Shown piece by piece: positions 45,858-58,734 of a stretch of DNA of 64,000 bases. The position numbers and the translations under genes are program-made. The stretch's first letter is position 1; each line of letters opens with the position of its first letter. The notes below the pieces were generated by a model. The model saw nothing but the letters and a program-made list of their open reading frames with translations, was not told where the DNA came from and did no database searches. Source of the stretch: Cryptomeria japonica (Eukaryota; Streptophyta; Pinopsida; Cupressales; Cupressaceae); contig NC_081414.1 of assembly GCF_030272615.1 (NCBI RefSeq), positions 51,493,136 to 51,557,135 on the forward strand, written 5' to 3'.

Positions 45858-47493
45858 GGTCACTGGCAGGCCCTCATGAAGAATCAATGAGAAATTAAGT
45901 CTAAAGGACTTTAAGATCTTAAAACAATGTAATCATGGACAATAGAGCCAATAAATGCAATGAATTGTAATAGAAAGGTCAAAAAGTGTAAAATTGTCAA
46001 AATTGGCAATTAAGCCTAGAAAGGGCTAAAATTGGGTTTTGAAGGGTAGAATAGGTTTGTGAGGAATAAAAAATTTTTTAAATGTTTATAAGGTCATCTT
46101 AAGACCATTTTTATGTGTTGGCAGAGTTAGGGGTCAAGTTGTTTCATATTGACAACTTTGTTTGTCAAATGACAACTTTTTGAGCAACTTTTATTGTCAA
46201 AATTGCAAAAAAATGACAAAAATAGGTGGTTAGAGGTAGTTGGGTGGTTAGAGGTAGTTGGGTGGTTATGGCTTAGTATTGAAGGAAAAAAGTGATATAA
46301 AAGGTTTTAAAACAATGAAATTGAGATATGGTGAGTGTTTGGTCGAAGGCAATCATTTGGAGCAATAAAAACCATATTTTTATGTGCATTTTCTGAGTTT
46401 TTAATGTGACAGTTAGATCTCTCATTGGTTTTGATGCATTTTATTTTTGTATTCTGAGAGATTATTGATTAAAGGTGATAGGGGAATGACTTAAATCTAC
46501 TTTGGAGGTGGTGGCATTAATTTTCATTGTGTTTTACCAAAGTTATTTGCATTTTCATAAAATCTGCCAGAACCCTTGCTTAGGGTAACCAGTGGCTTCA
46601 TAAATGTAGTATCTTTTGTTTTGATGCATAACCAATCCTCATTTTGGGTAGGGATGAGGCCAAGGGTGTATAATACCTATTCATGGTGTGTTTAGGGTGT
46701 CATGCAAGGTTTTTTCACGTGCTACATGATGGTTTCAGACTGTTAGGACAATCACAGGGGCAAATTGACTGTTATAGTCAAGTGAAGAAGGCTTTGTTTG
46801 TTATGGTAGAGAATGTTAAGGACAGAAGGGCTTAGGGGAGTGTTTTTTGGTGTTTTTAAAACCTTCCTAGGGTGTTGGAGCAAGTGGAGTTCCCAAGGAA
46901 GGGCTTAAACCACTGGGTTTCCAAAGATAGTAGCAGACTGTCATAGTGTGACAAAATGACAGTCACAGAAAATGTGTCATGATGCAGGGGCAATATCTCG
47001 GAGTTGAACTGTTGGATTTGTCTAAAGTTTAAATATATTGTTTGAAATCAAGTTATTCAGAATCTCACTAGAGAGATTGAGGTTTTTTGTGCCTATTCAA
47101 AATTTATATACCTCTGTGTATAGGTATATCTCAGAGGACAACAAGAAGGTAACTTTGGTTTTATTTAATGAAAGTGTTGAGCATTTTTTTTGTATGAACC
47201 TAGTTTGAAGTTTAGGGGGTTGTAATGTTTTCAAATGAAATATGGAAAGAGTATACCTTGGTATTAGGATATTGAGGAGGCTTAGGAGCCAAGTGTTGAT
47301 CCTAGAGTTGGGTCCAAGGTTATCAAAACATTAAGAGTGCAGCCTTAGGCAATTGATGAGATGATCAATCATGATCAATGGGAGTTGGAAGGGAGATTGT
47401 GTTTCACCTATCATGTAGAAGGATCCTCTTGTGTGTGTTTCCTTGAGTGACTGAACCCTTGAGAGGTCTAGAGTAGGGGATCCTTCTGCATCA
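45801..47493 (+). repeat. 3' LTR of element H
   Basis: 1,693 bp, TGGTGCAGGAGCAGC to GGGGATCCTTCTGCATCA, followed by GATTT. A short tandem repeat (GGTGGTTAGAGGTAGTTGG, about 46226-46265) is present here and not in the 5' LTR. Confidence 0.92.
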
Positions 47494-49068
47494 GATTTTA
47501 GAGATTTGAACAAGGCATGTCCCAAAGATGATTTCCCACTACCCACTATTGGTATAATTGTGGACTTATCAGTAGGACATGAGATGTTTTCATTAATGGA
47601 TGGATATTCAGGATACAATCAAATAAGAATCACCCTTGAAGATCAAGAAAAGATAACATTCACATGTGCATGGGGTACTTAGTGCTAGAATGTTATGCCA
47701 TTTGGGCTTAAGAATGTAGGAGCAACTTATCAAAGAGATATGACAACAATCTTCAATGATATGATGCATACATTTATGGAAGATTATGTAGATGATATAC
47801 TTACAAAATCCTATACAAGAAAATAACATTTGAACATCTTGGGCAAGATCTTTGATAGGCTTGAGAGATACCAGTTAAGATTAAACCCAAATAAATGGGC
47901 ATTTGGAGTAACCTCTGGAAAACTTCTTGGGTACATTATATCAGCTCGTGGAATTGAAGTAGGTCTAGAAAAGGTAAAAGCTATCATGGAAAAGAAGTCA
48001 CCTAGGAACATAAGTCAATTACGTTCTTTACAAGGCGGATTTTAATCAATCAGAAGATTTGTCACTCAATTAGCAGATAGATGTCATCCATTCACTCATC
48101 TTTTTCATAACAACGTTCCATTCAAATGGGATTAGAAATGTGAAGAGGATTTTATGCAAATTAAATAATATCTCATGAATCCTCCAATACTTGTATCACC
48201 AATCAAAGGGAAACTATTGTTACTTTATATCTCAACAATAAATGTATCATTAGGCGCTCTCCTAGCACAACATGATGAAGAAGGAAAATAAAGAGCAATG
48301 TATTACATTAGTAGAACACTTGTTGGATATGAATCAAATTATACATCAATAGAGAAGACATGCCTATTAGTTGTATTTGCAACTCAAAAGTTGTGACATT
48401 ATATGCTGACTGTGAAATTGATAGCAAAGATAGATCCACTAAAGTATTTGCTGAACAAGTCAACTTTGATAGGCAGACTAGCAAAGTGGGCTATGGTACT
48501 AAGTGAGTTTGATATAGAATATGTTGATTGCAAAGTTATCAAAGGATAGGTCATTGTTGATCAATTAGTTGAAGCACCCTTACAAGATGACATACCATTT
48601 CACATTGAATTTCCTGATGCAAACATTCTGACAATAAGTACAAAATTTTGGGAGTTGTACTTTGATGTTTTTTATACACAAGATGGATCAGGTGCATGAA
48701 TTTTTTTCATCACACCTTAGGGACACACAATTCCAAAATTATATAGGCTACGGTTTCCATGCACAAACAATACTATAGAATATGAAGCATTGACTATTGG
48801 GCTCAAAATGGCTATTGAATGGAATATCAAAGAATTACATGTCTATGGTGATTCACAACTTATCATCAACCAAATAAATGATGATTATAAAACTAAGGAT
48901 GATAAGCTTATGCCCTACAAACATTTGGTAGAAGATTTTAAAGAACACTTTGAAGAAGTATCATTCACTCAAATCCTGAGAAATGAGAATAAAGCAGCAG
49001 ATGCAATGGCTACAATAGCATCTGAGAGAATCAACAACATTACAAATTCGTGGTGGAAGATATCTTAA
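47494..49068 (+). pseudogene. pol: F pol: reverse transcriptase and two RNase H regions
   Basis: It continues the RT from 41798: RDLNKACPKDDFPLPTI, MDGYSGYNQIRI, MPFGLKNVGATYQRDM and EDYVDDILTKS with the catalytic YVDD intact. The connection and first RNase H follow (47830-48560): GYIISARGIEVGLEKVKAI, SLGALLAQHDEEGK, YTSIEKTCLLVVFA. A second RNase H (48640-49040) has LYFDVFYTQDGSGA, NNTIEYEALTIGLKMAIEW, VYGDSQLIINQINDDY and NENKAADAMATIA. The extra RNase H is a mark of the Tat lineage. About eight stops interrupt the frame, mostly TAG or TGA. A small frameshift at about 49040 separates it from the integrase. Confidence 0.85.
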
Positions 49069-50315
49069 CGCCTACCATTCAATCCCAGCATACCTATATG
49101 ATTTGTCATATATCGGCAACCAGTCAATCTTTATACGACCAAACTTATAAGTTCTTGAAAGAGAATATCCTTCCTCCTGACCTATCCCGCAATCAGAGAA
49201 GAAATTTGATCTGTCACTCATTCCGCTATACTATTATTGCTCATACCTTATATAGGCAAGGTCTAGATAGCACTTTATTGAGATGTCTCGAACAAGAAGA
49301 ATCTGAGAAAGTTCTTAACAAAGTTCACACAGGTATTTGTGGCACACACTCAAGTGGATTAACACTAGCTAAGAAAATTCTTCGTATGGGTTACTATTGG
49401 CCTACTATGGAGAGATATTCATTCACATATTCTAAGAAATGCAAACAATGCCAGATCCATGGGAGTCTCATTCACACACCAACACAAGAGTTGTATCCTA
49501 TGGCAGGTTCATGGCCATTTTCTCAATGGGGCCTTGATTTGGTAGGTAAGATAAATCCTTCATCCTCTAATGGACATAAGTTCATTATGACTACTATTGA
49601 ATATTTCACTAAATGGATTGAAGAAGTACCTTTGACAAAAGTGACATGAAAACAAATATCATCATTCATCTAGAATTATATAATTTGTCACTATGGAGTT
49701 CCTATGACCATTATCATTGATAATGGATGACCATTTAAGAATCAAGATGTGAAGGAACTATGTGAGCAACTCCATATCCAACATTGGTTTTCTACTCCAT
49801 ATTATCCACATGGAAATGGTACATTCAGCTAAAATCCTGCTCTTTGGGCATACCAAACCAGCATCCGCACACCAATGGGGGAAACTCCATATTGCTTAGT
49901 CTATGGATCAAAAGCCATATTACCAATAGAAGTAGAGATACCTTCTCTATGAGTTTCCTTGAAAGGTCTTATACTAGAAGAAGAAGAACGCATCTCTAGA
50001 CTTCAAGAACTTGAGCTAATCCAGGAACGTTGCCAAAATGCAACAGATCATTTGAAGGTGTATCAACAAAGAATGGAAAGAAGTTATAATCATAGAGTCA
50101 AGCCACACATTTTTTAGATCGGAGATATAGTTCTAAGAGAGAATCCAAGAAATTAACAAGACTGAGAAAAGAAGGGTAAATTTGAACCAAATTGGTTAGG
50201 TCCTTTTGTCATAGTAGCAACATATGGCTCAGGAGCATACAAGTTATCTACCCCTGAAGGTGATTATTTTGATGAACCTATCAATTCTATCCATCTCAAG
50301 AAATTCTATGCTTGA
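49050..50315 (+). pseudogene. pol: F integrase with internal deletion
   Basis: Zinc-binding HHCC: HTGICGTHSSGLTLAKKIL ... CKQCQIHG (about 49320-49465). The catalytic core has WGLDLVGKINPSS (first Asp), TTIEYFTKWIEEVPL and IIIDNGXPFKN (second Asp, with a stop at X). After STPYYPHGNG the sequence jumps to NPALWAYQTSIRTPMGETPY in another frame. The roughly 25-30 residues that normally lie between, including the catalytic Glu of the GQAE-type motif, are missing. The C-terminal part (GDIVLRENPR, GKFEPNWLGPFVI, GAYKLSTPEGD, HLKKFYA) ends at the TGA 50313-50315. Confidence 0.83.
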
Positions 50316-51430
50316 GATATAAAAGCTCTGAAAAAATCAATAAAAAGCATATAAAGCCCAGAAGAAATCACTAAAAATCAAAAAAGCATAAAATCCCTAA
50401 AAAGCATAAAACAGTAAAAAAAAAATTTTAAAATTTTAAAATGAAAAAATGCAATAAATTTAGACAGTGAAAACCTGGTAAATAGGTGCTATCTAAAGAA
50501 GTGAGTTATTCCATCTATGAGATCGCTTTGCACACATATCCATTCCATCCTATCACATCTACCACTTCCATCTATCCTAGATTATCCATTTCATCTTTCA
50601 CATCTATTGCTTTGAACCATTTAGCAAAAAATATGCAGCTTACCAACAATTGTCAATTTTTGACATACTTATTGTAGTCACTATCTTAGATTTTTATCAA
50701 AATCAATCAATCTGCATTTGTATCCTGCCATGGTTTGGATCTTGATCAATTTGCACATCCATAATAAATTTTTGTTTCCGCTGGGGGAAAAATCCTAATT
50801 CCTTTTGCTAAGCTGATCTTTTGAATCTTTGAAAATCCAAAACATTCAGAAAACTTAGAAAAACCAAAAACATCTAGGATTTTGAAATAGATAACGAGTA
50901 ACAAAGCAATGAAGATCAAGGCCTTTTTTGACAACTGAATCGTGAAACTCAGAAAACAAAGAATTCAACCAGCAAGTAACAAAGGATTATCAATGATCAT
51001 TCATCATGATGATTATATCAGTTAATGACCATGAGAACATGTGAATGACATACAAGATTCACTGTACTCTATGCAACTCAAGGATGTCCATGACTAGAGA
51101 ATCTATGATGGGGCATGATTATTTTATTTTGATTCTTGTATGTGGTTTATCTCTTATTAAGGTATGTACTTGTCTAAGGATATGATCGACAAAAGATCAA
51201 GGAGGACGTTCCGAGTCATGCATGAAAGGGGATAATCCTTGTCTGTTATGTAGGAAATACTCAGGTCAACTTGGTTCATTATATCAAGTTGCTTGTATAA
51301 ACTTGTTATATCAAAATCCATGTAACAGATACTCAGGTCAGCTTGAACCATTATGTCAAGTTGCTTGTACTTTCTTATAACATTTTAAAAGTTGAATGAT
51401 GAAATCAAGTACTGTTACAAGGCAAGCATA
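50316..51430 (+). other. F post-pol region, no gene
   Basis: Non-coding. 50330-50460 is A-rich with repeated AAAAAGCATAAA words. 51258-51297 and 51330-51369 are an imperfect 40-base direct repeat (TACTCAGGTCA ... CAAGTTGCTTGTA) with a 72-base period. Element E interrupts it at 51431. Confidence 0.55.
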
Positions 51431-52855
51431 TGAAGACTATGATGAACAACAAATATCCTAACTGGTCCTGAGAGGGGGGGGGGGTGAATCAGTACATACA
51501 AAAACTTCTCGGACAACTTATCATATTAAAATAATGCTAACCAGTTGTCTTGATTACTGAAATTAACCATGGAAATATCAGTTAAACACAGTAAGGCTTC
51601 AGACAACTTTAACCTGTAAAACTGAATGCTTCAAATATCATTCAATACTTGATAACTACTTCACTCATACATATGTGCAAGTGTTGTATCAGTAATACCA
51701 TAACCATTAGCTTTGCATGCATAGTCACTTAAACAAAGAATACTCAATCATCACATAAAAAATGCAGAACTCATGACACATAGATTTTTCATGTGGAAAC
51801 CCAAATGGGAAAAACCATTGTGGGGATGAATACCCACAAGCTTGTTTTGAAATCTTTTGAAACTTGCTCTATTAGGAGCCTAGTTCGGTTAAAGACTTTA
51901 CAATAAGGTTCTGCTAGGAACCCATCCTATTAAAGATCACCCAGTTAAGGGATGGCTATATACCCTGTTAAAGGTTACCTTGCTAGAGGATTTAAAGAAT
52001 ACAATGAACTTGAGTCACTTGGTTAGAGGTTTTACAATAAGCCTATTAAAGCTACCCGGTCAAGGGATTTTCCTACTGTCGAAATGGTTAGAAGACAATA
52101 AATAAAGCTCTAATATGATAACAACACTACATGCTAAGGTAGATCCTTTTCAGTTCCTCTACTCTACAATCACACTCTACAGTTTTCACTCACTGGTCTA
52201 GAAAGTATCTCATCACTCGGATGCACACACAACTTTTGCCAACACTTACAATAAAAAACATCATCGACCTTATAGACAACAATTAGGTCGGTAACATAAA
52301 CCCTAAAACCTAAGTATTTAGGTTTACTATTACAAGCGGTCCAATCCTGACCATCCAAACACATTACATAGAATGAAACAATCTCAATCATATCACTAGT
52401 CATTTTGCATCGTCCATTCTTCACCGCACATAGAAATCAGTAACCCATCATGCTTTCTTATCATATCGCTAAGAAGTATGTTCATTCCTGAGGTAGACAT
52501 TAAATGCAGTCGATCTTCATATGCAAGGTCCTCAAGGATATCCTTCACATGCACAAAAATGATGTGGCATCCCGATCTCATCCTTATTTCTTAGCTAACT
52601 CATCACAGAATATCACCGGTTGTATCGCACAAGCTAGATTGCCAAACCAGAAACCCTAGAGCTGAGACTACCAACTGGTAGTCACACTTAGTGAAACCCT
52701 GACACCGGTTCACTACATCTTTTCATACCGGTTCTCCAACTTGATCATCAATAGCAACTTATTCTAATCTTCATACAGGTTGACTTGTACTTATTGACAT
52801 CAATGACAACATATATTATTATCATATTATCATACTGGTTCATCATATGCCAACA
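51431..52855 (-). repeat. 3' LTR of element E
   Basis: 1,425 bp; on the minus strand it starts TGTTGGCATATGATG and ends ATCATAGTCTTCA. The U5 motif TGGTTTTTCCCATTTGGG is at about 51804-51821 and the C-tract of 11 at about 51474-51484. Confidence 0.86.
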
Positions 52856-52874
52856 ATCTCCCCCTTTGGCATTG
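52856..52874 (-). other. Polypurine tract of element E
   Basis: CAATGCCAAAGGGGGAGAT on the minus strand, next to TGTTGG; the same as in A, C and D. Confidence 0.87.
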
Positions 52875-53128
52875 ATGGCAATACTCAGTGTAGCATTGCA
52901 ACTAGAAACATCATAGACCAGTGCATCTAAAATATATTCATCTTATATCATACATCAGAAATATTCTCCCCTATCATATATCTTCTCCCCCTTTGACAAC
53001 AATGCCAAAGTGGAGGGACAAGCTTCCATACTCCACTATGTTGCTCCCCCTATGGAGTAGCATCCTTCAACACATTAATGCTAAAAGATTTATCACTGTA
53101 ATACCTAACTGATATGGAGCACACATCT

Positions 53129-56100
53129 TTAGATTACTTCATGAAGGGGTGAAACCCCTAATTCACCTCTCAAATAGGTAAATGTAGTCTTCGGTAAGGG
53201 CTTAGTGAACATGTTTGTTAACTACTTCTTACTGGAAGCATGTTGTAATACAACCTCTCTGTTTTGAACCTTCTCTCTCAAGAAATGATACTTGATCTCA
53301 ATGTGCTTAATTATAGCATGCAATATCGGATTCTTGGAAATATTGATTGCACTAGTATTGTCACAAAATATATTCACTTGTTCAGATATAGGTACTTTGA
53401 AACCATCCAATACATGTTTCATCCATATTGACTGAGTGCAGTCCATAAATGCTGCCACATACTCCATTTCAGCTGTAGACTGAGAAGTACAACTCTGCTT
53501 CTTACTCATCCATGAGACTAGTCTTCCACCAAGAAAGAACTCTCCACCGGTTGTGCTTTTCCGGTCATCCACATTACCTCCCCAATCTGCATTGGTAAAT
53601 ACCTTGAGATTAAAATCACCATTGTATGGATACCACAATCCATAATCAACTGTCCCTTTCAGGTATCTAAGAATCCTCTTGACTGCTACCAAGTGGGATT
53701 CTCTTGGACTTTTCTGAAAATGAGCTACTATGCCCACTGCATGAGCAATATCTGGTCTGTTGTGCACCACATAGTGTAGCTTACCAATCATTGATTGATA
53801 CTCCTTCTCATTCACCAATGCTGAATCATCTTAGTCAATTTACAGCCGATCACCATTGGTGTACCAACCGGTTTGCTCTCCTCCATAGGTCTTCAATACC
53901 TCTTTGACATACTTGGACTGGGTAATAAAGATACCCTCTTTCATTTGCTGAATCTGTAGACCAATGAAGAACTTTATCTCTCCAATGAGAGACATCTCAA
54001 ACTCTTTCTTCATTTCATCTGAAAATGCGTGGCTCATTTCATCATCTCCTCCAAAGATTATGTCATCTACAAATACTTCACAGATTAGAATCTGATGACC
54101 TTCAGATTTTAGGTAGATGTTGCTATCCTCACTTGTTCTTTGAAATCCTATCTTCACAAGATGAGAGTGTAAACATTCATACCATGCCCTAGGTGCTTGT
54201 TTCAATCCATACAGAGCTTTGTGTAATATACACACCATGTTACTATCTTCTGATAAGGAAAACCCATCTCATTGCTCAATATACACTTACTCTTCTAGGA
54301 TTCCATTCAAGAACACAGACTTCACATCCATATGGTAAACCTTAAATCCCTTGAATGCTGAAAATGCAAGTAGCATTCAGACACCTTCCAGTCTAGCCAC
54401 AGGAGCAAAGGTTTCTCCATAGTCTTCTCCCTCTTCTTGAGCATATCCCTTGCATATAACTCTTGGCTTGTTTCTTACAACTGTGCCTTCTTCATTTAGA
54501 TTATTCCTGAAGACCCATTTGGTACCTATGACATTCTTGTGTTCTGGTCTAGGTACCAGAGACCATGTTGCATTCTTTTCTATCTGGTCTAGCTCCTCTT
54601 CCATTGCCTTAATCTAGTCTTCATCTGTAAGTGCTTCTCTAGAAGTCTTGGGCTCCAATTCAGAAATCATGCAAGAGTTTTGTTTCACCTTTCTTCTTGT
54701 GAGTATCCCTACATCTTTATCTCCTATGATCATCTTCATATCATGATGTAGTTTCACATATCTAGGAATGACTCTAGCTGGTTCTACTTGCTTTTCCTCT
54801 TCTTCTTCTTCACTTACTTCTTCTTCACCTACTGCAACTTCTACCGGTATAGGAACACTGAGGTCTTTACTTGTTTCTTTCTTAACCAGTTCCCAGAAGG
54901 CTACACCCTGTTCATCTTCCACTTTCTCACTGCAGGTTTCCTCAGGTTCCTCAGGGGATTCATCAACCCTGACATTGATACACTCAACAATTTTCTGTAT
55001 TCTATTGTTGTAGCAATTGAGAGCTTTACTTTTAGTGGAATATCCGAGAAAAATTCCTTCATCATATTTAGCATCAAACTTTCTCAGATGCTCACCTCTC
55101 TTGATGTAACATTTACTACCAAATACTTTAAAATAACTCACAATGGGAGTCTTTCCGGTCCAATACTCATAAGGGGTTTTAACTTTACCTTTCTTGATGA
55201 GTACCTGGTTCATAGTATAGACTGCAGTGATCACCGCTTCTCTCCAAAAAGTGTGAGCAACCTTTCCTTGGATCAACATTGTTTTGGCCACTTCAACTAC
55301 AGTCCTGTTATTCCTTTCTACTATGCCATTCTGTTGTGGTGTCCTTGGGGAAAACAACTGCCTCTTGATACCGCTATCTTCATAGTACTTGTTGAATTCA
55401 ACAGAAGTGAATTCACCTCCTTGATCAGTTCTTAGGCATTTTATCTTTTGACCACTTTCCTTCTCTACTAATGCTCTAAAGGCTTTGAACTTTCCAAATG
55501 CCTCAGAATTGTCTTTCAAGAATGTGACTCACATCATTCTTGAGCAGTCATCAATAAGAATCATGAAATACCTATCTCCTTGAATACTTATAGTTTTCAT
55601 AGTACCACACAGGTCGGTATGCACAAGATCAAGTAAGTTCTCTGCTGAAAAAGACTTACCTTTGAAAGTTGAGGAAGACATCTTCCCAAGTTGACATTCT
55701 CTGCACAAATAATTCTCCGATTTGTTCAGCAAAGGCAATCCTCTTACTGCCTTGATCTTACTCGCCTTTATAATATTATCAAAATTCATATGACAAAGTC
55801 TCCTATTCCATATCCAACTATCATCAAACTTCACCATCAGACACCGACTTATCTTGGCATTCAACTGAAACAAGTTACCTCTAGTTTGCTTACCGATGGC
55901 AATAAGTTCACCACTTTTTCCAATTATACTACAAACTCCACCTTTGAACTCCAGAACGAGTCCTTTATCATTTAGCTGAGCAACAGTCAACAGGTTATGC
56001 TTAAGACCTTCTACCCAATAGACATCATCCGCACTGCTCTTTCCATTCAGTGAGATGGATCCTTTACTTTTTACCAAGAAAGTTGCATCATTGCCAAATC

Positions 56101-57223
56101 TGACAACACCTCCATCATATTCTTCTAGAGACAGAAACTTTATCCAATCACCAGTCATGTGGTGAGAACAACCACTATCAATAATCCACTCATAAGAGTT
56201 GTCAATGCGAGAGACAAGTGCTTTATTGTCAGACACTTCTTCCTTTACAACTAAAAACACTATGTCCTCATTCTCTTCATTGTCAGATTCTTCATCAGTA
56301 ACACCTTCATCCACTACAACAAGACAATTTTTTCTATTTCCTCCTTAGTACTTTATAAACCTCTCTAGTTTATCCTTATTGTCATTGTTATGATAGTTAA
56401 CAGCTATATGTCCTATCTTATTGCACGAAAAACATTTTAAAGGAAGCTTACCTCTGTATTTTTCAATGCCTTTTGGAAGTCTCTTGGCAAGAAGAGCTTC
56501 AAACTCCATTAGAATCTCTTCATCATCCATACCTCTATTTTGCATGGATTCATAACTGGTACTTACTTCTTTTCCTTTTCTGGTTGGTGCAAAAGATGCT
56601 CTAAAAGCTAACTCAGTCTTCTAAACACTGCCATCATAGCTATTCAACTTATATGCAGTCAACTTTGCAATGATAGAGTCTAAACATACCTTGGTTTTGT
56701 CAATAGACCTTAGTTCCTAAATAGCAGCAACTCTGATTGCATAGACCAGTAACTATGATCTCAAAACTTTACTGAAAATGATGGCATCATCAATTGTTCC
56801 ACCGGTACTCTTGATATCTCCAACAACAGTCTTGATCCTTATGCCATATTTCTGAATGGTCTCACCTTCAACCATCCTCATGTCTTCAAATTTTCCTCTA
56901 AGGCTCTCTTCCTTAGCTTGCTTGACATGCTCATCACCACCATAAATAGTTTCCAGTGTGTCCCATACATCCTTAGGAGTGTCATTATCATGTACATCAA
57001 TGAACTCAATATCAGACAAACTGCTAATAAGGGCTTCCATGACTTGCCCATTTTCTTGAATCTCTCTTTTCTGATCATCGGTTAGAGTGCCAGTGGGGAT
57101 TACATCGGCATTTTCAACATAGCTCTAGTGTTGAGCACCCAAACTCTTGATATAGATCTTCATTCTATCCTTCCATATTTTGAAGTTATCTCTATTGAAC
57201 ATAGGACTTTCCCTCATCATCAT
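53129..57223 (-). pseudogene. gag-pol: E gag-pol polyprotein (copia), one frame broken only by stops
   Basis: Starts at ATG 57223; all recognisable parts down to TAA 53129 lie in a single frame (about 1,365 codons) with roughly ten stops and no frameshift. Gag: 56753-57223 (KEESLRGKFEDMRMVEGETI), knuckle CFSCNKIGHIAVNY with the last Cys lost. Protease: WIIDSGCSHHMTG. Integrase: RRLCHMNFDNI, CRECQLGKMS, HTDLCGTM, CLRTDQGGEFTS, PQQNGIVERNNRT. Reverse transcriptase: [69 protein letters not shown] (FVDD in place of YVDD). RNase H: FTNADWGGNVDDRKSTTG, STAEMEYVA, FCDNTSAINISKNPILH. After a stop at 53222 the last part (NMFTKPLPK) is still readable. Confidence 0.88.
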
Positions 57224-57280
57224 TAAAGCAAGATCTTTTAACTCAAGCGGTTAAGCTTATATCATCAAGGACCTGGAGTT

Positions 57281-57292
57281 GCTCTGATACAA
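57281..57292 (-). other. Primer binding site of element E
   Basis: TTGTATCAGAGC on the minus strand, two bases after the LTR end; tRNA-iMet type with one change. Confidence 0.82.
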
Positions 57293-57294
57293 AT

Positions 57295-58734
57295 TGATGA
57301 ATAATGATGAAAAACAAATATCCTAACTGGTACTGAGAGGGGGGGTGAATCATTACATACAAAAAAATTCTCTGACAACTTATGATATTAAAATAATGCT
57401 AACTGATTGTCTTCATTACTGAACTTAACCATGGCAATACCGGTTAAACACAGTAAGACTTCAGACAACTTTAACCTATAAAACTGAATGCTTCAAATAT
57501 CATTCAATACTTGATAAATACTTCACTCATACATATGTTCAAGTGTTGTATCAGTAATACCATAACCATTAGCTCTGCATGCATAGTCACTTAAACAAAG
57601 AATACTCAATCACCACATGAAAAATGCAGAACTCATGACACAAATTTTTCATATGGAAACCCAAATGGGAAAAACCATGGCGGGGATGAATACCCACAAG
57701 CTTGTTTTGAACTCTTTTGAAGCTCGCTGTGTTAGGAGCCAAATCCGGTTAAATACTTTACAATAAGGTTCTGCTAAGAACCGATCCTATTAAAGACCAC
57801 CTAGTTAAGGGATGGCTATATACCCTGTTAAAGGTTGAAACCCTGTTAAAGGTTACCTTGCTAGAGGATTTAAAGAACTCAATGAACTTGAGTCACCTGG
57901 CTAGAGGTTTTACAATAAGCTTGTTAAAGCTACCCGATCAAGGAATTTTCCTACTATTGAAATGGTTAGAAGACAACAAATAAAGCTCTGATATGATAAC
58001 AACACTACATGCTAAGGCAAATCCTTTTTCAGTTCCTCTACTCTGCAATCACACTCTGTAGTTTTCACTCATTGGTCTGGCAAGTATCTCATCACTCGAA
58101 TACACACACAAATTTTGCCAACACATACAATAAAAAACATCATCGACCTTATAAACAACAATTAGGTCGGTAACATAAACCCTAAACCCTAAGTATTTAG
58201 GTTTACTATTAAAAGCGGGCCAATCCTGACCGTCCAAACACATTACATAAAATGAAACAATCTCAAGTAGATCACAAGTCATTTTGCATCATCCATTCTT
58301 CACCGCACATAGAAATCAGTAACCCATCACTCTTTCTTCTCATACCACTAAGAAGTATGTTCATTCCCGAGGTAGACATTAAATGCGGTCGATCTTCATA
58401 TGCAAGATGCTCAAGGAAATCCTTCACGTGCACAAAACTAATGTGGCATCCCAATATCATCCTTATTTGTTAGCTAACTCATCATAGAATATCACTGGTT
58501 GCATCGCACAAGCTATATTGCCAAACCGGAAACCCTAGAGCTGAGACTACCAACCGATAGTCACCCTTAGTGAAACCCTAGCACCAGTTCACTACATCTC
58601 TTCATACCGGTTCTCCAATTTGATCATCAATAACAACTTCTTCCAATCTTCATACCGGTTGACATGTACTTATTGACATAAATGACAACATATATTATTA
58701 TCTTATTATCATACCAGTTCATCATATGCCAACA
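57295..58734 (-). repeat. 5' LTR of element E
   Basis: 1,440 bp; pairs with 51431-52855. It contains a small tandem duplication (ACCCTGTTAAAGGTTGAA, about 57822-57857) absent from the other LTR. Its C-tract is 7, against 11 in the 3' LTR. Confidence 0.86.

Larger units (their letters stand above)
41799..47493 (+). mobile_element. Element H: small non-autonomous LTR element in the RT gene of F
   Basis: 5,695 bp including a solo LTR. Its own LTRs are 41799-43486 and 45801-47493 with an exact target duplication GATTT (41794-41798, 47494-47498). A tRNA-iMet primer site is at 43490. The interior holds one ORF (43531-44154 plus 45597-45857) and no gag or pol motif. The LTR start TGGTGCAGG and purine tract GGGAGTA match those of the chromovirus G, which suggests that G-like elements supplied its enzymes. 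Confidence 0.9.
51431..58734 (-). mobile_element. Element E: Ty1/copia element with gag-pol, inserted in F
   Basis: 7,304 bp on the minus strand: 5' LTR (57295-58734), primer site, one gag-pol frame (53129-57223), polypurine tract (52856-52874) and 3' LTR (51431-52855). The order protease, integrase, reverse transcriptase, RNase H identifies Ty1/copia. F sequence lies on both sides. I could not find a convincing target duplication (GCATA before, GACAG after). The LTR start, C-tract, U5 motif and polypurine tract match A-D. Confidence 0.88.

Noticed and set aside
49784-49999. Plus-strand ORF of 71 codons
   Set aside because: Out of frame with the integrase of F, whose readable parts lie in the other two frames of the same stretch.
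51426-51439. Target duplication of element E
   Set aside because: Neither GCATA nor GACTA on the left matches GACAG on the right well enough; left open.
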